A DNA stretch of 64,000 nt from positions 25,991,882 through 26,055,881 of the forward strand of contig CM060342.1 of assembly GCA_030674155.1 (NCBI GenBank). Direction: 5' to 3'. The notes below the pieces were generated by a model. It was not told the origin of the DNA. It did no database searches and saw only the letters and a program-made list of their open reading frames with translations. Positions 1 through 11,727 of this stretch are shown piece after piece (the stretch's first letter is position 1; each line of letters starts with the position of its first letter). Source of the stretch: Stramonita haemastoma. Taxonomy: Eukaryota; Mollusca; Gastropoda; Neogastropoda; Muricidae. The translations under genes were made by a program, and so were the position numbers.

Positions 1-60
<60 letters not shown>

Positions 61-95
61 TTGTGTGTCTGTGTCTGTGTGTCTGTGTGTATTTT
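1..95. repeat. (GT)n microsatellite at the window edge
   Basis: Pure GT dinucleotide for about 58 bases, then degenerate GT with CT interruptions. It is cut by the window boundary. Confidence 0.95.
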
Positions 96-299
96 TGTTG
101 TCAAGTAGAAAAGCTCCAAGTGTGCTCAAATAGCACAGAAGTTTACTACCAAATAAAAATTACTTCCAAACAAACCTCTTGAGGTCAGAAGTTGTGGCAA
201 CAGTTAAATGACCATGGCCCATTGACAACAGGCGTGGACATAACAACATTCCTGCACTCAGCCCACTGACAGAATTTCTCTAAAAGTAAAGATGTGGTC

Positions 300-410
300 G
301 GCTGGGACGGGGAGAAAGGGGAAGAGGGGGGAGGGAGAGAGAGAGAGAGGGGGGGGGGATCAAGACAGACATAGAGACAGACAGAGGGGGGGGGGGGAGG
401 AGGGGGTGCC
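300..410. repeat. Purine-rich GA/G-run tract
   Basis: Stretch of GA repeats and G-runs of about 10 bases on the + strand. Reading frames through it give only low-complexity peptides, so no gene is supported. Confidence 0.7.
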
Positions 411-418
411 GGTGCTGT

Positions 419-590
419 GCACGCAGAACATCTTGTGCACACGTTAAATCCTGTTCCGCTTTTCGTAAGAGTAGGCCATTGTGTGCCGGTGGGAACTGAT
501 GACAAAATTGACACAACTGCATACACAAGGGGACTGGATGAAAAAAAAAACATGAGTGCTTATGCCATTATCCTCGATATGAAAAAACAA
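419..590 (+). repeat. SINE family A, 5'-truncated copy
   Basis: Begins inside the SINE body at the ACGCAGAACATCTTG block, continues through the conserved core (AAATCCTGTTCCGC, GAGTAGGCCATTG) and ends at the 3' signature CCTCGATAT. The tRNA-like head is missing. It runs straight into the AAT/ATG microsatellite, consistent with the A-rich tail seeding that microsatellite. Confidence 0.75.
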
Positions 591-594
591 ACAG

Positions 595-623
595 ATAATA
601 ATAATAATAATAATGATGATGAT

Positions 624-673
<50 letters not shown>

Positions 674-685
674 AATAATAATAAC

Positions 686-746
<61 letters not shown>

Positions 747-783
747 TAATAATAATAATAATATAATAATAATAATAATAAAG
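595..783. repeat. (AAT)n / (ATG)n trinucleotide microsatellite
   Basis: AAT units, then about 20 ATG units, then a long AAT array with two phase slips. All frames give poly-Met, poly-Ile or poly-Leu, so open frames here are not genes. Confidence 0.95.
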
Positions 784-1223
784 ATGAGTTACCAAGAGGC
801 ACCATCTTTTGAAAAAAAAATGCACATATCTATTTATTTTAAATACAGTGATGTTGAGAAACGGTCTGACAGGCAATGAAGACCAAGAACCCGGAAAGCA
901 TAATAATTATAATATACTTATAGAAGTCATAACTGATCAGGCAGCAATGTTGCTATGATTATAGAGCTTCCGTCAAGTACAAATCTATATTACAGCAATA
1001 CTCAGTGTAGTCAACTATCGCACATATCTGCACTGGCTGTCATTTTGCAGTTAATACATTTTTTCCACTGGCTCCCCCCATCTTCAATCCCCCCCCCCCC
1101 CCCTCACTTTCACCAGTTTTGACATTCAAAGTAATCATGGGCACTTCTGGCCCACGATCAAGTAAGTATACTTTAAACCAGGCGGATAAAGTCGTGGTTT
1201 CGAATATGGGCAGTGGTGTAATT

Positions 1224-1228
<5 letters not shown>

Positions 1229-1318
<90 letters not shown>

Positions 1319-1428
1319 CGTGCGTGCGTGTGTGTGCGTGCGTGCGTGCTTGCGTACGTGCGTGCGTGTGTGTGTGTATGCGTGTGTGCGTGCGTGCGTG
1401 CGTGCGTGCGTACGTGTGTGTGTGTGTT
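1229..1428. repeat. (GT)n and (GTGC)n microsatellite
   Basis: About 85 bases of pure GT followed by GTGC/GTGT-type variants. Confidence 0.95.
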
Positions 1429-1721
1429 TTCTTTTTACAATTTCCCGATTCAACTTAAAATGCAGATCTGCGTCTGCCTTATTTCATACATGCGGTGCTT
1501 TATTTCACCTCATGTATAATTATGAATACTCATAAAGACAATCAAATATGCATGTTAAAGATCCCTAATATCGTACCAGCGTTCGAAGGGTCTGGGGAAA
1601 CACGGACACACCTAGCATGCATCCTGTACCAGGAGATTTCTGAGCTCCGTCAGGTTCAGCTTGCTCAAGAGACACAGCCTAAAAAATTCAGTTCTGTGCC
1701 CCATCGACTCCTTGGGAAGTG

Positions 1722-1723
<2 letters not shown>

Positions 1724-1808
<85 letters not shown>

Positions 1809-1815
1809 AGAGAGA
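1724..1815. repeat. (GA)n microsatellite
   Basis: GA dinucleotide array with two slips. It sits directly beside a pentanucleotide GATTT array (about 1822-1857), which is the extended tail of the next SINE copy. Confidence 0.95.
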
Positions 1816-1821
1816 GGAAGG

Positions 1822-1960
1822 AGATTTGATTTGATTTGATTTGATTTGATTTGATTTATTCTTTTATATCGAGGATAATAGAATAAGCACTCATGTGCTT
1901 CTTTTTTTACATCCAGTCCCAGTGTGTATGCAGTTTTGTAAATGCCATCTGTCATCTGAC
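1822..1960 (-). repeat. SINE family A fragment with (GATTT)n tail
   Basis: Read on the minus strand, the 3' end of family A (AAAAGAATAA after the CTCGATAT signature) is preceded by the GGACTGGATG block and the TTTACAAAACTGCAT block. The tail has become a GATTT pentamer repeat. The body is truncated near 1960. Confidence 0.7.
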
Positions 1961-2488
1961 CGGTAGAGATGATGTCCGTATCATCCACATCATCTGCTAT
2001 TGCTTGCGCTGGCTCTAACACTGACGGCAGTCGGATGGGCTTTTACTATTTTGGTGTTACATCTATGCCACTTTCTGCACTAGCCACGCAAGCAAGAGAA
2101 AGTGGATACATGTGAAGAACAATGAACAGGCCTTAACAAGCCTCAACCATTGACAATGTCAAGTCAAGTCAAGTTATAAGCAGATAAAATGGTCATTCAG
2201 CTTTCATAGACAATCACTTATTACAAACAAGGAATAACTGTTTTAATTAATACGGGTCTTGCTATCACTTGTCACAATATGTGGCCTGCAGGGTGAGTAC
2301 TTTATTAATTAACAGGCCGTCCTTAGCTTAAGAAATCAGTCGGTGCCTGTTGCACACAAGACCACACAGCAAGTCTTATTGTCTCATCCAAAGGACTGTT
2401 TCAGAAATGTACATATGGTACAAGAGGAAGAACTGATGGCTTTGTAGAGACAACCCCTAAATCGGATAGCCCCTCTTGGACTCTGAAA

Positions 2489-2554
<66 letters not shown>

Positions 2555-2573
2555 TAATAATAATAATAATAAT
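2489..2573. repeat. (AAT)n microsatellite
   Basis: About 28 AAT units with one interruption. It directly abuts the 'atagcgct' repeat fragment at 2574. Confidence 0.95.
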
Positions 2574-2655
2574 ACATGGAATTCATATAGCGCTATATCT
2601 TGCAAAAACAATCAAAGTGCTTGCATTCGACCTATACAACACACAAGCAATCAAT
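2574..2655 (-). repeat. 'ATAGCGCTATA' dispersed repeat fragment linked to (AAT)n
   Basis: Contains TATAGCGCTATATCTTGC and AATCAAAGTGCTTGCATT. The same module lies beside AAT/ATT arrays at 18670-18790 and 33830-33930, and degenerate at 13538-13595, so the AAT array is probably its tail. Orientation is inferred from taking that array as the 3' tail. Confidence 0.65.
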
Positions 2656-2782
2656 GACGATTAATCGTTTTAGCAATCAATATAATCAAAACAAAACAAC
2701 AAAAAACCCATAGTAGAGGGGTTGTAATGTGAGAGGGAAAACTAAAAAAAAAAAGAAGAAAGCCTATGTTTTGGTCATGAAC

Positions 2783-2785
<3 letters not shown>

Positions 2786-2871
<86 letters not shown>
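2786..2871. repeat. (GT)n microsatellite
   Basis: Two pure GT blocks split by one GG slip. It is followed at once by another minus-strand SINE A fragment. Confidence 0.95.
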
Positions 2872-2872
<1 letters not shown>

Positions 2873-2896
2873 TTTTTTTTTTTGATTTTTTATAAT

Positions 2897-3060
2897 TTTT
2901 TTTACTCTTTTATATCGAGGATAATGGAATAAGCGCTCATGTGCTTTTTTTTCATCCAGTCCTAGAGTGTATGCAATTTTGTCAATTTTGTTATCTGTTC
3001 CCACCGGCACACAATGGCCTACTCTTACAAAAAGCGGAACAGGATTTAACGTGTGCGCAA
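2897..3060 (-). repeat. SINE family A fragment
   Basis: Minus-strand copy holding the 3' signature (TTTTATATCGAGGATAATGG on the + strand) through the core (ATGGCCTACTCTTAC, GCGGAACAGGATTTAACG). The head is missing. Confidence 0.8.
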
Positions 3061-3090
3061 TATGTTTTATCTATTTATTTTATTTATTTA

Positions 3091-3304
3091 TTCAGTGTTT
3101 TATATCGAGGATAACAGAATAAGCAATCATGTGCTTTTTTTTTCATCCGGTCCCCGTGTGTATGCAGTTTTGTAAATATTGTCATCTGTTCCCACCGGCA
3201 CACGATGGCCTACTCTTACGAAAAGCGGAACAGGATTTAACGTGTGCGCAAGATGTTCTGCGTGCGTTCGCACACGGGGCCTCGGTTTAAAGTCTCATCC
3301 GAAG

Positions 3305-3308
<4 letters not shown>
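3091..3308 (-). repeat. SINE family A fragment, second tandem copy
   Basis: A second minus-strand copy of the same element, slightly longer than the one before (it also has the GGCCTCGGTTTAAAGTCTCA block). It ends at the following GT array. The two copies lie head-to-tail within about 400 bases. Confidence 0.8.
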
Positions 3309-3373
<65 letters not shown>

Positions 3374-3462
3374 TGTGTGTGTGTGTGTTCTTCTCACTGC
3401 TTTTTTTTTTTAATTCCTTGCAAGACGATTCACACACACGCACGCACACGCACACACAAACA

Positions 3463-3496
<34 letters not shown>

Positions 3497-3522
3497 ATGT
3501 ACGTATGCACGCGCGCGCGCGT

Positions 3523-3580
<58 letters not shown>
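3309..3580. repeat. (GT)n followed by (CA)n: inverted dinucleotide pair
   Basis: GT at 3309-3388 and CA at about 3431-3578 with a 40-base spacer. The two arms are complementary and could form a long imperfect hairpin. Confidence 0.9.
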
Positions 3581-3583
<3 letters not shown>

Positions 3584-3639
3584 AACCCTACATGACCTCT
3601 GACATCATAGGATTGACCTCATAGAATTAGTGTGCTTTA

Positions 3640-3865
3640 GCCGGCTTCCGGTGACGTAATTTCGTTCGATTCTACAAAGTTTAGCATCGCAACATTACAG
3701 TGGCAGTCAAAACTGTTGAACCAAAGGGTTTTACTGCAATGCAGCAAGTTAGTTTTGCCTAGAGAAATGGGACTCAAATTTTACTACTTATAAATCCAAA
3801 CCAGGAAATAGTTTCAGACACCTGCTCCCCATTGCGCATGCTCACATATACGCCATATTAGACTT
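3640..3865 (+). promoter_or_regulatory. Candidate TATA-less promoter, probably of the TAO kinase gene
   Basis: Seen: CTTCCGGTGACGTAAT at 3645-3660, an ETS core (reverse complement CCGGAAG) touching a CRE/ATF core (TGACGTAA). TTGCGCATGCTC at 3832-3843 resembles half of an NRF-1 palindrome. ACGCCATATT at 3850-3859 matches the YY1 core. No TATA box is obvious. This combination is typical of housekeeping promoters. It lies about 10 kb upstream of the TAOK start codon in the same orientation, and no other gene starts nearby, so I assign it to TAOK by inference. A nearby unknown transcript could use it instead. Confidence 0.45.
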
Positions 3866-3949
3866 GTGAGGAATTTGTGCAAGGTGCAGTGTTGTAAACA
3901 TAGTGAAAACATCGTGGTTGTTTCTTACAAGTATCGGCTGCCAGGACCT
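3866..3949 (+). other. Candidate non-coding first exon (5' UTR) of the TAO kinase gene
   Basis: Directly follows the promoter-like cluster and contains no ATG on the + strand, as expected of a 5' leader. It ends before the donor GTAAGC at 3950. The start is only a guess from the position of the YY1-like site. The matching acceptor would be the AG at 14054-14055 before the start-codon exon. Confidence 0.35.
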
Positions 3950-4365
3950 GTAAGCGCATTCTTACTTTGCTTGTGCTCTGACATACTGAATTTCTTTTGA
4001 TTTAAGCTCATTTTGTTGCTGTTGCTTGTTGCATTTTAATGGAACTTGCCCATCAAGTTTTTCGTAGCAAGACGGTCACTGAGAAGTTTGCAGACGATAG
4101 GTTTCACTTGAAGTGTCGGCAGACGTCTTGTCGTCTGCTTGTATTGCAGCTTTCACCTTCTCTAGGATAGTGTTTACTGACATCTGCAATAACGAAGAAA
4201 TGATATAACATCATGATCTAATGACTGTGATCGCCTCCTTCCGTGTGGTTCTCAGAGCTCTTGCAATACACTAGTCTACAGGTTTTACCTTGGCTTCGAA
4301 AAGTGTGTTAAAAATCAGTTTAGAAATAGGCCTGTGACTCAGATTCATTGTGTGATGTCAGAGAG

Positions 4366-4409
<44 letters not shown>

Positions 4410-4965
4410 CTGATGATAGGGATAGTCTGATAGTGATACTGTCTGGGTCTGTGTTTGTTCGGAGCCTGGAGGTCTGTTTATTAAATATGCCTTCTTAATC
4501 AAATATAGCTGTAATGGAGGATAGTTGTCAAATAATAGTAGGAGCACTTGTGGAGTACTGATTAGAGACTTGTAAGGTATTCAAGCTTTTGCAACCAGAT
4601 TTGCCCTGATAAAAATTAAATTAAATTAAAAAAACAGATACATAAGAAAAGACCCAGCTTTGGCTCGAACAGTTGAACTTGTAGTAACTGTGGTTTAAAA
4701 AGCAACTTAATGTCTTTGCTTGTCAACTATACAGTATGCTTGTGGCAAAAGAATGCTTGCGCTTGCATAAATTATAAAATAAAAGCATAAAACAAAACAA
4801 AAAATCCATCATTAAATGCCATCATTACTTATTTGACAGGTTGAATTTTTTTTTTAACTTGTATTAAATCTGTTTGTCAGTATCATGTGATTCATGATAA
4901 TTAAATGCACACACACTGACACAGTGGCACACACTCAAACACACACACACACATACACACACTCA

Positions 4966-5024
<59 letters not shown>

Positions 5025-5989
5025 CTCATAATGTGTGTGGTAAAAAAAAAAAAAAAATTAAGCATATTCTGATATTGAGACATAACCACTGCAGCCTGAG
5101 AAAAAGGAGCCTGATGATACTTTCGAAGTCCAACAGATAAAGAGCTGAGTGCTCATTACAGCAATCTAGAAAGTTTCCATACCTGAAAAAGACCTTGAGA
5201 ACCATGCCAATGTATTTAAGAATGTATGCATGCATGCTCAATCTGGTATAGACTTACTGGTAACATCAGTGTGGTCTGTGGATCAGGCAGAAAGGATTGA
5301 CTCAAAGTCAAACACAATATTAGCAAGCTCTGAACACCTTTAAAGATATAAACTGCTTTTATTAGTAGGCTGCAGCCTTGCACTTGCATGCAGGGCTAGT
5401 TGCTTAGAAAGTTGAACTTGAAGCTAAAAACAGTACCAAATGTAATTTTTAAAAGAATAAAATCTACTGTCATTCGCATTCTGTTTAAAAAGTATTTTCA
5501 TAAGCCTGACATTTTTTGCAAATGAAGTAGCTTTGCTCACTTTTGCTTTACAAGAAACTGCAACATTTATCTTATTCCCACCACCATTCAATGATTCATT
5601 AAAATCTAGAGGAAATCCTGGGCAAGTACCAAAGTGGTCACATACAAATTATTACAATGTATATTACATATTATTTGCACTATTTACATTCAGAGGAGGC
5701 ATGGTGAATTTGTTTTCTTACCCAGTGTGTGTGTGTCACTGTGTGTGTGTCACTGTGTGTGTGTCACTGTGTGTGTGTGTCACTGTGTGTGTGTCACTGT
5801 GTGTGAAGGAATGAACTTGGAATCAATTTTAAGGAAGAAATCTGAAACAGTTTAGCTGTGTCTCAGCCCTGCATCTTTTAACTAAGTACTCTAGATCATG
5901 GTTCAAGTGCGTCAACCACTGAGCTTTTATTACCCTCTAAAGTATACAAGCCATTAAAAAAAAAAAAAAAAAATCTTTTTTAAAACAGA
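3950..5989 (+). other. Left part of long intron 1: no gene seen
   Basis: AT-rich non-coding sequence with GT at 4367-4409 and CA at 4905-5023. No conserved protein similarity could be read in any frame. Confidence 0.6.
5724..5806. repeat. Short minisatellite, GTGTGTGTGTCACT-type unit
   Basis: Five or six tandem units of a 14-16 base motif built from GT dinucleotides ending in CACT. Confidence 0.9.
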
Positions 5990-6001
5990 TGTTTTTCTGT
6001 C

Positions 6002-6744
6002 AGCCAGAGTTAGTTTGTGCTTCTTTGCGAATTCCAGCAGCCGCTGTCCTCTGTCATTTGTTTCTCCCAGTCCAAAGCGTCCTGTGGTTCCTGCCCAGGT
6101 GTCATAGGCATCAGGTCCCACCTTACATTCCAATCGCCTTCCACAATAAGGATGTCATTTTTGGGCGTTTTGGAGATGACGTTTTCAAGTTCTTCATAGA
6201 ATTCTTCTATCTGGTCATCATCGTAGTCAGATGTTGGAGCATACACTTGGATGATGGTGAGATTCTGGGGTTTTGCAGAGACTCTGATTGAGATGAGTCT
6301 GCTGGATATTGGTGTGCAGTTGATGATGCTTGACACAATCTCTTTCCTGACAATGAAGCCTACTCCGTGTTGGTGTAGTTTCTCATCTCCACTGTACCAT
6401 ATTTTGTGGCCGTCTTGCGTGGTTGTTTCTCCGAAGCCAGTCCATCTGACTTCCGCAAGCCCTAGGATGTCCCATTTATACCTCTGTAATTCATGTGTGA
6501 GTTCCTGTACTCTTCCTGTTTGGTACAGAGTTCTAACATTCCATGTACCAATGGTTACCCCTTTAGCTGGAAGCTTTAGGGTTAGTTCTGCTCCAGTGGC
6601 ACACTTGTCACTCCCACCCTGGAGGCTTGCAGTGGGTAGCGCGGTCGTTGTTGATCCGGGCCTCGACCGATCCGGCATGTGTTTCTGTTTTGCTTTTCTC
6701 ATCATGTCCTTGCAGTGGGCTTGAGGAAGCTTGGTGGCGCCCAT
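6002..6744 (-). pseudogene. LINE endonuclease, N-terminal part (inverted arm)
   Basis: The minus-strand frame opens with a basic, low-conservation leader, then the apurinic-endonuclease motifs TWNVRTL, EVRWTG, GVGFIV, VYAPTSDYDD and the catalytic-type GDWN. Similar motifs occur in RTE/BovB-type LINE endonucleases. After GDWN the frame slips by one base near 6120, where a single missing A in the AAGG context restores the family-like reading. The conserved frame then runs to the arm's end at 6002, where the protein continues on the plus strand at 6965. The start is taken at the first Met near 6744. It cannot be expressed as one protein. Confidence 0.85.
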
Positions 6745-6964
6745 CTCCTCTCCAAGACTCCTACTGGTGATTAAGAATGCACCAGCCCCTCACAACGTTT
6801 CGCCCGCCAGTAGAAGCGGTTACCGGGGTGTGGGTGGGTTAAGGACCCGGACCCAGAAGTGAGAGTTGAGTGCCAAGTGAGGACCAGTGCTCCCGTCCAT
6901 CCCGAGGGATGCTACTGCCAGGTTTACAAAGGTACCACCTCTCCTTAAGCACCCCATACACCCC
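6745..6964 (-). mobile_element. LINE 5' untranslated region (inverted), ending at the inversion joint
   Basis: Non-coding, GC-richer than its surroundings, upstream of the endonuclease start on the minus strand. The position between the endonuclease start and the joint at 6964/6965 implies this is the element's 5' leader. Whether it reaches the true 5' end cannot be told from one copy. Confidence 0.6.
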
Positions 6965-9401
6965 GCTTTGGACTGGGAGAAACAAATGACAGAGGACAGC
7001 GGCTGCTGGAATTCGCAAAGAAGCACAAACTAACTCTGGCTAACACACTCCACCCTCACAAGCCATCTAGAACATCAACCTGGCACTCACCAAATGGTCT
7101 GATTCATAATCAAATTGACTACATTCTGTCACCCCAAAGATTCAAATCCAGCATAAACAAGGCAAATACAAGAACATTCCCAGGAGCTGACATTGGCAGT
7201 GACCACGACCTTGTACTTACCACCATCAGGCTGAAACTGAAAGCAAAACAACAGCCAAAAAGCCCACGCATAAGATTCGACCTGGAAAAACTCAAAGACC
7301 CAACAGTGGTTGAGATCTTCCAAGCCAACATTGGAGGAAAGTTCGCCGCACTCACAGCCATTGACAATGATGTGAACACATTAGCCAACAACATCAAAGA
7401 AGTGCTAACGACAGCAGCAGAAGAAACATTAGGCAGAAGCAGAACAAAGAAACAACCCTGGGTGACAAATGAGGTTCTTGACCTCTGCGACAAAAGAAGA
7501 GAACTTAAGAAGCAAAAGTTCACAAGTCAAGAAGCCAACAACAAGTACATGGATAGCCACAGAGAAGTGAGGAAAAAGATGAGAGAAGCCAAAGAAGCGT
7601 GGATAGAAGAACAATGCAACAACATCGAAGATGGAATGGCCAAGGGAAACAGCAAAACAGCTTACAACACTCTGAAAGCACTAACGAAAACCACACAGCC
7701 TAAAGCCTCTGTTATTGAAGACAAAGAAGGAAATCTTTTAACGGAAAACAATGCCATCCTCCAGCGCTGGACAGAATACTGTGAGGGATTGTATAACTAC
7801 CCACTACGCCCAGATACCAACATAGTTTCCAACAAACCCCCTGAACACCAAGATAAAGACCCACCAATACTAAGGTGTGAAGTAGACACAGCTATTAAGC
7901 AATTGAAGAAGGGGAAGTCCCCTGGAATCGATAACATCCCAGCTGAACTCATAAAAAATGGAGGGAATGAAACAGCAAGGCGATTCACAGACCTTTGTCA
8001 GAAGATCCACGACACCAAAGAATGGCCAAAAGAATGGACACAGTCTCTTGTAATACCCCTGCCAAAGAAAGGAAACCTCAAGCAATGCCAGAACTACAGA
8101 ACCATCAGTCTCATAAGCCATCCTAGCAAGATCATGCTGCAGGTAGTCCTCAACAGACTGAAAAACCAAGCAGAAAAACTCCTGGCAGAAGAACAAGCGG
8201 GCTTTAGACCAAAACGCAGCACAATGGAACAAATTTTCAACCTGAGAATTCTGATAGAGAAGCATCTCCAACACCAAAAAGACTTGTACCACAATTTTAT
8301 AGACTTCAAAAAGGCCTTTGACAGGGTATGGCATGACGGCCTCTGGCAAGTACTCAGGCACTTCAACATTGACAACTGCCTAATTGAAGTCATCAAGGCT
8401 CTGTACGAGAATGCAAGAAGTGCAGTTTTCATGAACAACCACGTGGGCGAGTTCTTCAAGACCACGGTTGGAGTCCGCCAGGGCTGCCTTCTCTCACCTG
8501 TACTCTTCAACCTCTTCCTCGAAAACATCATGACAGAGACACTGCAAAACCACCACACTTCCATCTCCATTGGTGGAAGACCCCTTTGCAACCTCAGATT
8601 TGCAGATGACATTGACCTCATGGGCAGCAGCAAACAAGAACTGCAAATCCTCACAGACAGTCTAACAGACCGAGCGAGCGCATACGGCATGGAGGTCAGT
8701 ACAGAGAAATCGAAGATCATGGTCAACAGCGCGAGTAATGACAGCACGGAAATAAAGATGAATGGAGAAATATTGGAAGAGGTGAGCCAATTCAAATACT
8801 TAGGCTCCATTCTAACAAAAGATGGCACATCAAACAATGAAGTGAAAGCTCGCATTGCAACAGCAACATCTGCTCTAGTCAGACTCCAGAGGATCATCAG
8901 AAGCAACAACATCAGCTTCTGCACCAAATACCACTCTACAAATCCCTCGTAATATCTATCCTCCTATATGGCTGTGAATCATGGACTCTGACAGCAGAGT
9001 TAGAGAGAAGAATCCAAGCATTCGAGAACAAGTGCCACAGAAGACTCCTCAAAATATCATACAAAGAACACAAGACCAATAACTATGTGAAAGAGGAAAT
9101 CAAAAAGCGTGTGGGCCCCCAAGAGCCTTTGCTCTCCACCATAAAGAGGAGAAAGCTGATGTGGTTTGGTCACACCACAAGACACAACACCCTAGCAAAA
9201 ACCATCTTGCAAGGAACAGTCGAGGGCAAAAGAAGAAGAGGCCGCCAAAAGAAATCATGGGTTGACAACATCAAAGACTGGACTGCCCAACCCCTGCAAC
9301 GCCTCCTACTAGCCACACAGGATCGTGAAGCATGGAAAAAGATCTCCGTTGCGTCTTCTCTCATGTCCCCCCTACGTCCTTTGGGACATGGGACTGAGTG
9401 A
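6965..9401 (+). pseudogene. LINE endonuclease C-terminus plus reverse transcriptase (sense arm)
   Basis: Open from 6967 without a stop to 8952. It starts mid-endonuclease with the late motifs QIDYIL (about 7107) and SDHDLV (about 7198). A connector follows, then the reverse transcriptase: GIDNIPAEL, motif A FIDFKKAFDRVW (about 8298), GVRQGCLLSPVLFN, and the catalytic FADDIDLM (about 8599). One base is missing near 8933, and the conserved frame continues to a stop at 9401 through LLYGCESWTL, RRKLMWFGH and GRRRGRQKKSW-like motifs typical of RTE-type C-termini. Catalytic aspartates are intact, so the copy is fairly young. Antisense open frames at 8094-8927 are shadows. Confidence 0.9.
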
Positions 9402-9419
9402 GTGAGAGTGTTTTTCTGT

Positions 9420-11413
9420 AAATAAAAAAAGAAAGAAAAAAAGGTAAAAATATCAGCAGTACTAAAGTGAGCATTTTGATTTACAATGTTGCTCAATTAC
9501 TGATACAGCCAATGAAATATATCATGAGTGATAGGAGTATGAGATCATCTACTCTGACAGGAACCAGTTGAGGCAACACAGCGTATTAACAAGTAAAGAA
9601 GTTTTGTCTGTGGAGCCAGTAGTTATATGATCATTCTTACTGTGTTTCCAGATAGCTGATTGGAACCGTTTTGCAATAATAATAGCAACTAAATATGAAG
9701 AAACATTATGTTAAATGATGTCATGAGGGGATCAAAATTGCCAGTCAGCCCCAAATTGTTTTTGTTGTTGTTGCTTTTTTTAAAAATATGATTTATTGGC
9801 TAGTTTATTGCCTGTGAATTAACATGGTTTTGCTCATTGCTTCAAGCAGCGCTCCCATTACTGTATGCATAAAATGTGAATCACATGCTGCAACATTATT
9901 CGTGCCCCTAGACATACAATACTCATGATACGACAGTCTACAGACAGTATCATGAGTATATTATTGTTTGAAAAGTTAATCATGGGTACGCATGTGTCTA
10001 CTTTCTAAAATTACGGTAAGCATGGTTCTGCCAAAACAAAAATGTTTCTGTTTGAACATTAATCATTCACTCAATGGTCTTCACCGCATTCATTTAATCT
10101 TGGATCCGGCTTTTTTGCTTCATTCCAGGAAATATTGATCTAAAATTTTATTTTTTACCATGTTTTCCATTTCAATGGGCTTTTAGTTTCATCAAGATGT
10201 CACTAGTCATACTCTTTTCTTTCGTGAAGATTTCATTCCAGTCTAGTAAAGTACTGCTAGTATATTCTTTTTTTTTTTCCTTTTTTTTGGCAATTTTTAG
10301 ACCTTTTGCTGGATGTGTTCAGTCCACTTTCTTTTTTGTAATCTAATGCCATAATGGTATCCTGGTCTTTGGTTGCTTCTCTGTCAAAAGTTCTTTGTTG
10401 TTTGGTGTTTTTTTGTGGTTTGATTTGGTCATCTGACAGTATCTTATTAATTTCACTGGCATGCTAATGCCATGGAAGATACCACTCGTCTTTATATATC
10501 TCTTCACTGAATGCCGGTCTTATAAAGACTGATGAAGTACAAGATCGGTACCCTCTGTTAAACTTAAAGACCTCTCTCTCCCCCCCCCCCCCCCCCCTTC
10601 AATCTCTTAGACTGTCTTCATCTAGAAACTCCCATTTTATTCCCCCCATTCTGCTGCAGGCATATTGTGCATACAAAATTACAGATGTTCAGATTCAAAC
10701 AATCCATCATTAGCTATCATTCTTATTTCTTTCTCTATTTTTGGTCCATCTATCTGGAATGACTTTCCACTCTCCCTTCATAGAAAGCCTACTTAAGTAC
10801 TTTTGACGCTGTGAAACCCAGCCTCAAGACATACTTATTTTATACAAGGGTAGGATTTTCCCCACCGTTACACCTCACATCTTTCATGTCTGTGTGTGTG
10901 CATTTATGATATGTAATTTTAATACTGTTTCAGTATTTGTAAATGTTTGCATGCATTGTGAATGATTAAATGCAAAATATTACTTTGGTTTGTTAGCTTT
11001 ACAAGATTCCATTCCTTTGGTGAGTCTACCAATATGAGTAGTATGCTACAGCAGCATATATATACTCAATAAGACTATGATCTTGTATAAAATTTAGCTG
11101 ATGTGCACATACTCCATATGATTCTTGTGTTATTAAATTGTGCTGGTCTCATTTTGGCAGAAGAGTAATGTTATTCACATTCCTACTGGTCTTAAGGCTT
11201 TTGTTGCTCAGGTTAATGTAATAATGTAGTTAGCCTGCTCTGTATAAATTTATGAAGTCTTTTTTCATCTTTATCTGCACTCATTAAGCTTCTGTCTTGC
11301 TGAAATTGGGTCTTTTTGGGAAGAGGAATTTTACTGTTATCAATACTGAAAAAAAAGGACAGTGGTGTGCTGTTGTTCAAGAACTTGAAAATGAAAGTGG
11401 TTGAAAACATTCT
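9420..11413 (+). other. Intron 1, AT-rich stretch: nothing recognised
   Basis: No conserved reading frame, no tRNA and no clear repeat apart from a poly-C run at about 10581-10597 and T-runs near 10270. Confidence 0.6.
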
Positions 11414-11727
11414 AAGATGGAGTTTTAAAGTTAAAGTCTGTCCCGAGCCTAAGGCTCATCAGGCCGGTGCTTATCCCGGTTTCTGTGGCGCTAAGCGACT
11501 GAGAGTCATAGACTCCCCCCTGGATAGGACGCCAGTCTATCGCAGGGTTAACCCCCCAACACAAGGTTGGTACCCCTTTTACACCTGGGTGGGGTGAGAA
11601 AATAGCCGTAAAGTGCCTTTTCCAAGGGCACAACGCCATAGCCGACAGCTGGGATCGAACCCGCAACCTTTAGATTACGAGTCCAACGCCCTAACCACTC
11701 GACTACCGCGGCGGCAAGATGGAGTTT
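11414..11727 (-). mobile_element. SINE family C (tRNA-headed), with 12-bp TSD
   Basis: The element at 11426-11715 is flanked by the direct repeat AAGATGGAGTTT (11414-11425 and 11716-11727). On the minus strand it starts with a tRNA-like head: an A-box-like block around TAGTCGAGTGGTTAGGGCG and a B-box GGTTCGATCCC (seen on + as GGGATCGAACCC), then an unrelated body. A second copy is at 40956-41247. The clear target duplication makes this a genuine retroposed unit. Confidence 0.85.

Larger units (their letters stand above)
5990..9419 (+). mobile_element. RTE-like non-LTR retrotransposon with 5' inversion, flanked by an 11-bp TSD
   Basis: The direct repeat TGTTTTTCTGT at 5990-6000 and 9409-9419 bounds the insertion. 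Inside, 6002-6964 is inverted relative to 6965-9408: the first part of the endonuclease is on the minus strand, and the rest of the endonuclease plus the reverse transcriptase is on the plus strand. The last 77 bases of the inverted arm (6002-6078) are the exact reverse complement of 6965-7041. This is the classic twin-priming structure. The 3' end is a short (GTGA)n-type tail with no poly(A), as in RTE-clade elements. The copy is defective: it is inverted and has at least two single-base frameshifts. It lies inside intron 1 of the kinase gene. Confidence 0.9.

Noticed and set aside
595..876. Open frames of 80-110 codons on both strands
   Set aside because: Poly-Met, poly-Ile, poly-Tyr or poly-Leu from AAT/ATG repeats.
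6251..6724. 157-codon plus-strand open frame
   Set aside because: Shadow of the inverted LINE endonuclease.
8094..8927. 277-codon antisense open frame
   Set aside because: Shadow of the LINE reverse transcriptase on the other strand; no motif of its own.
11412..11666. 84-codon minus-strand open frame
   Set aside because: Lies within SINE family C; the same frame recurs in the copy at 40850-41164.
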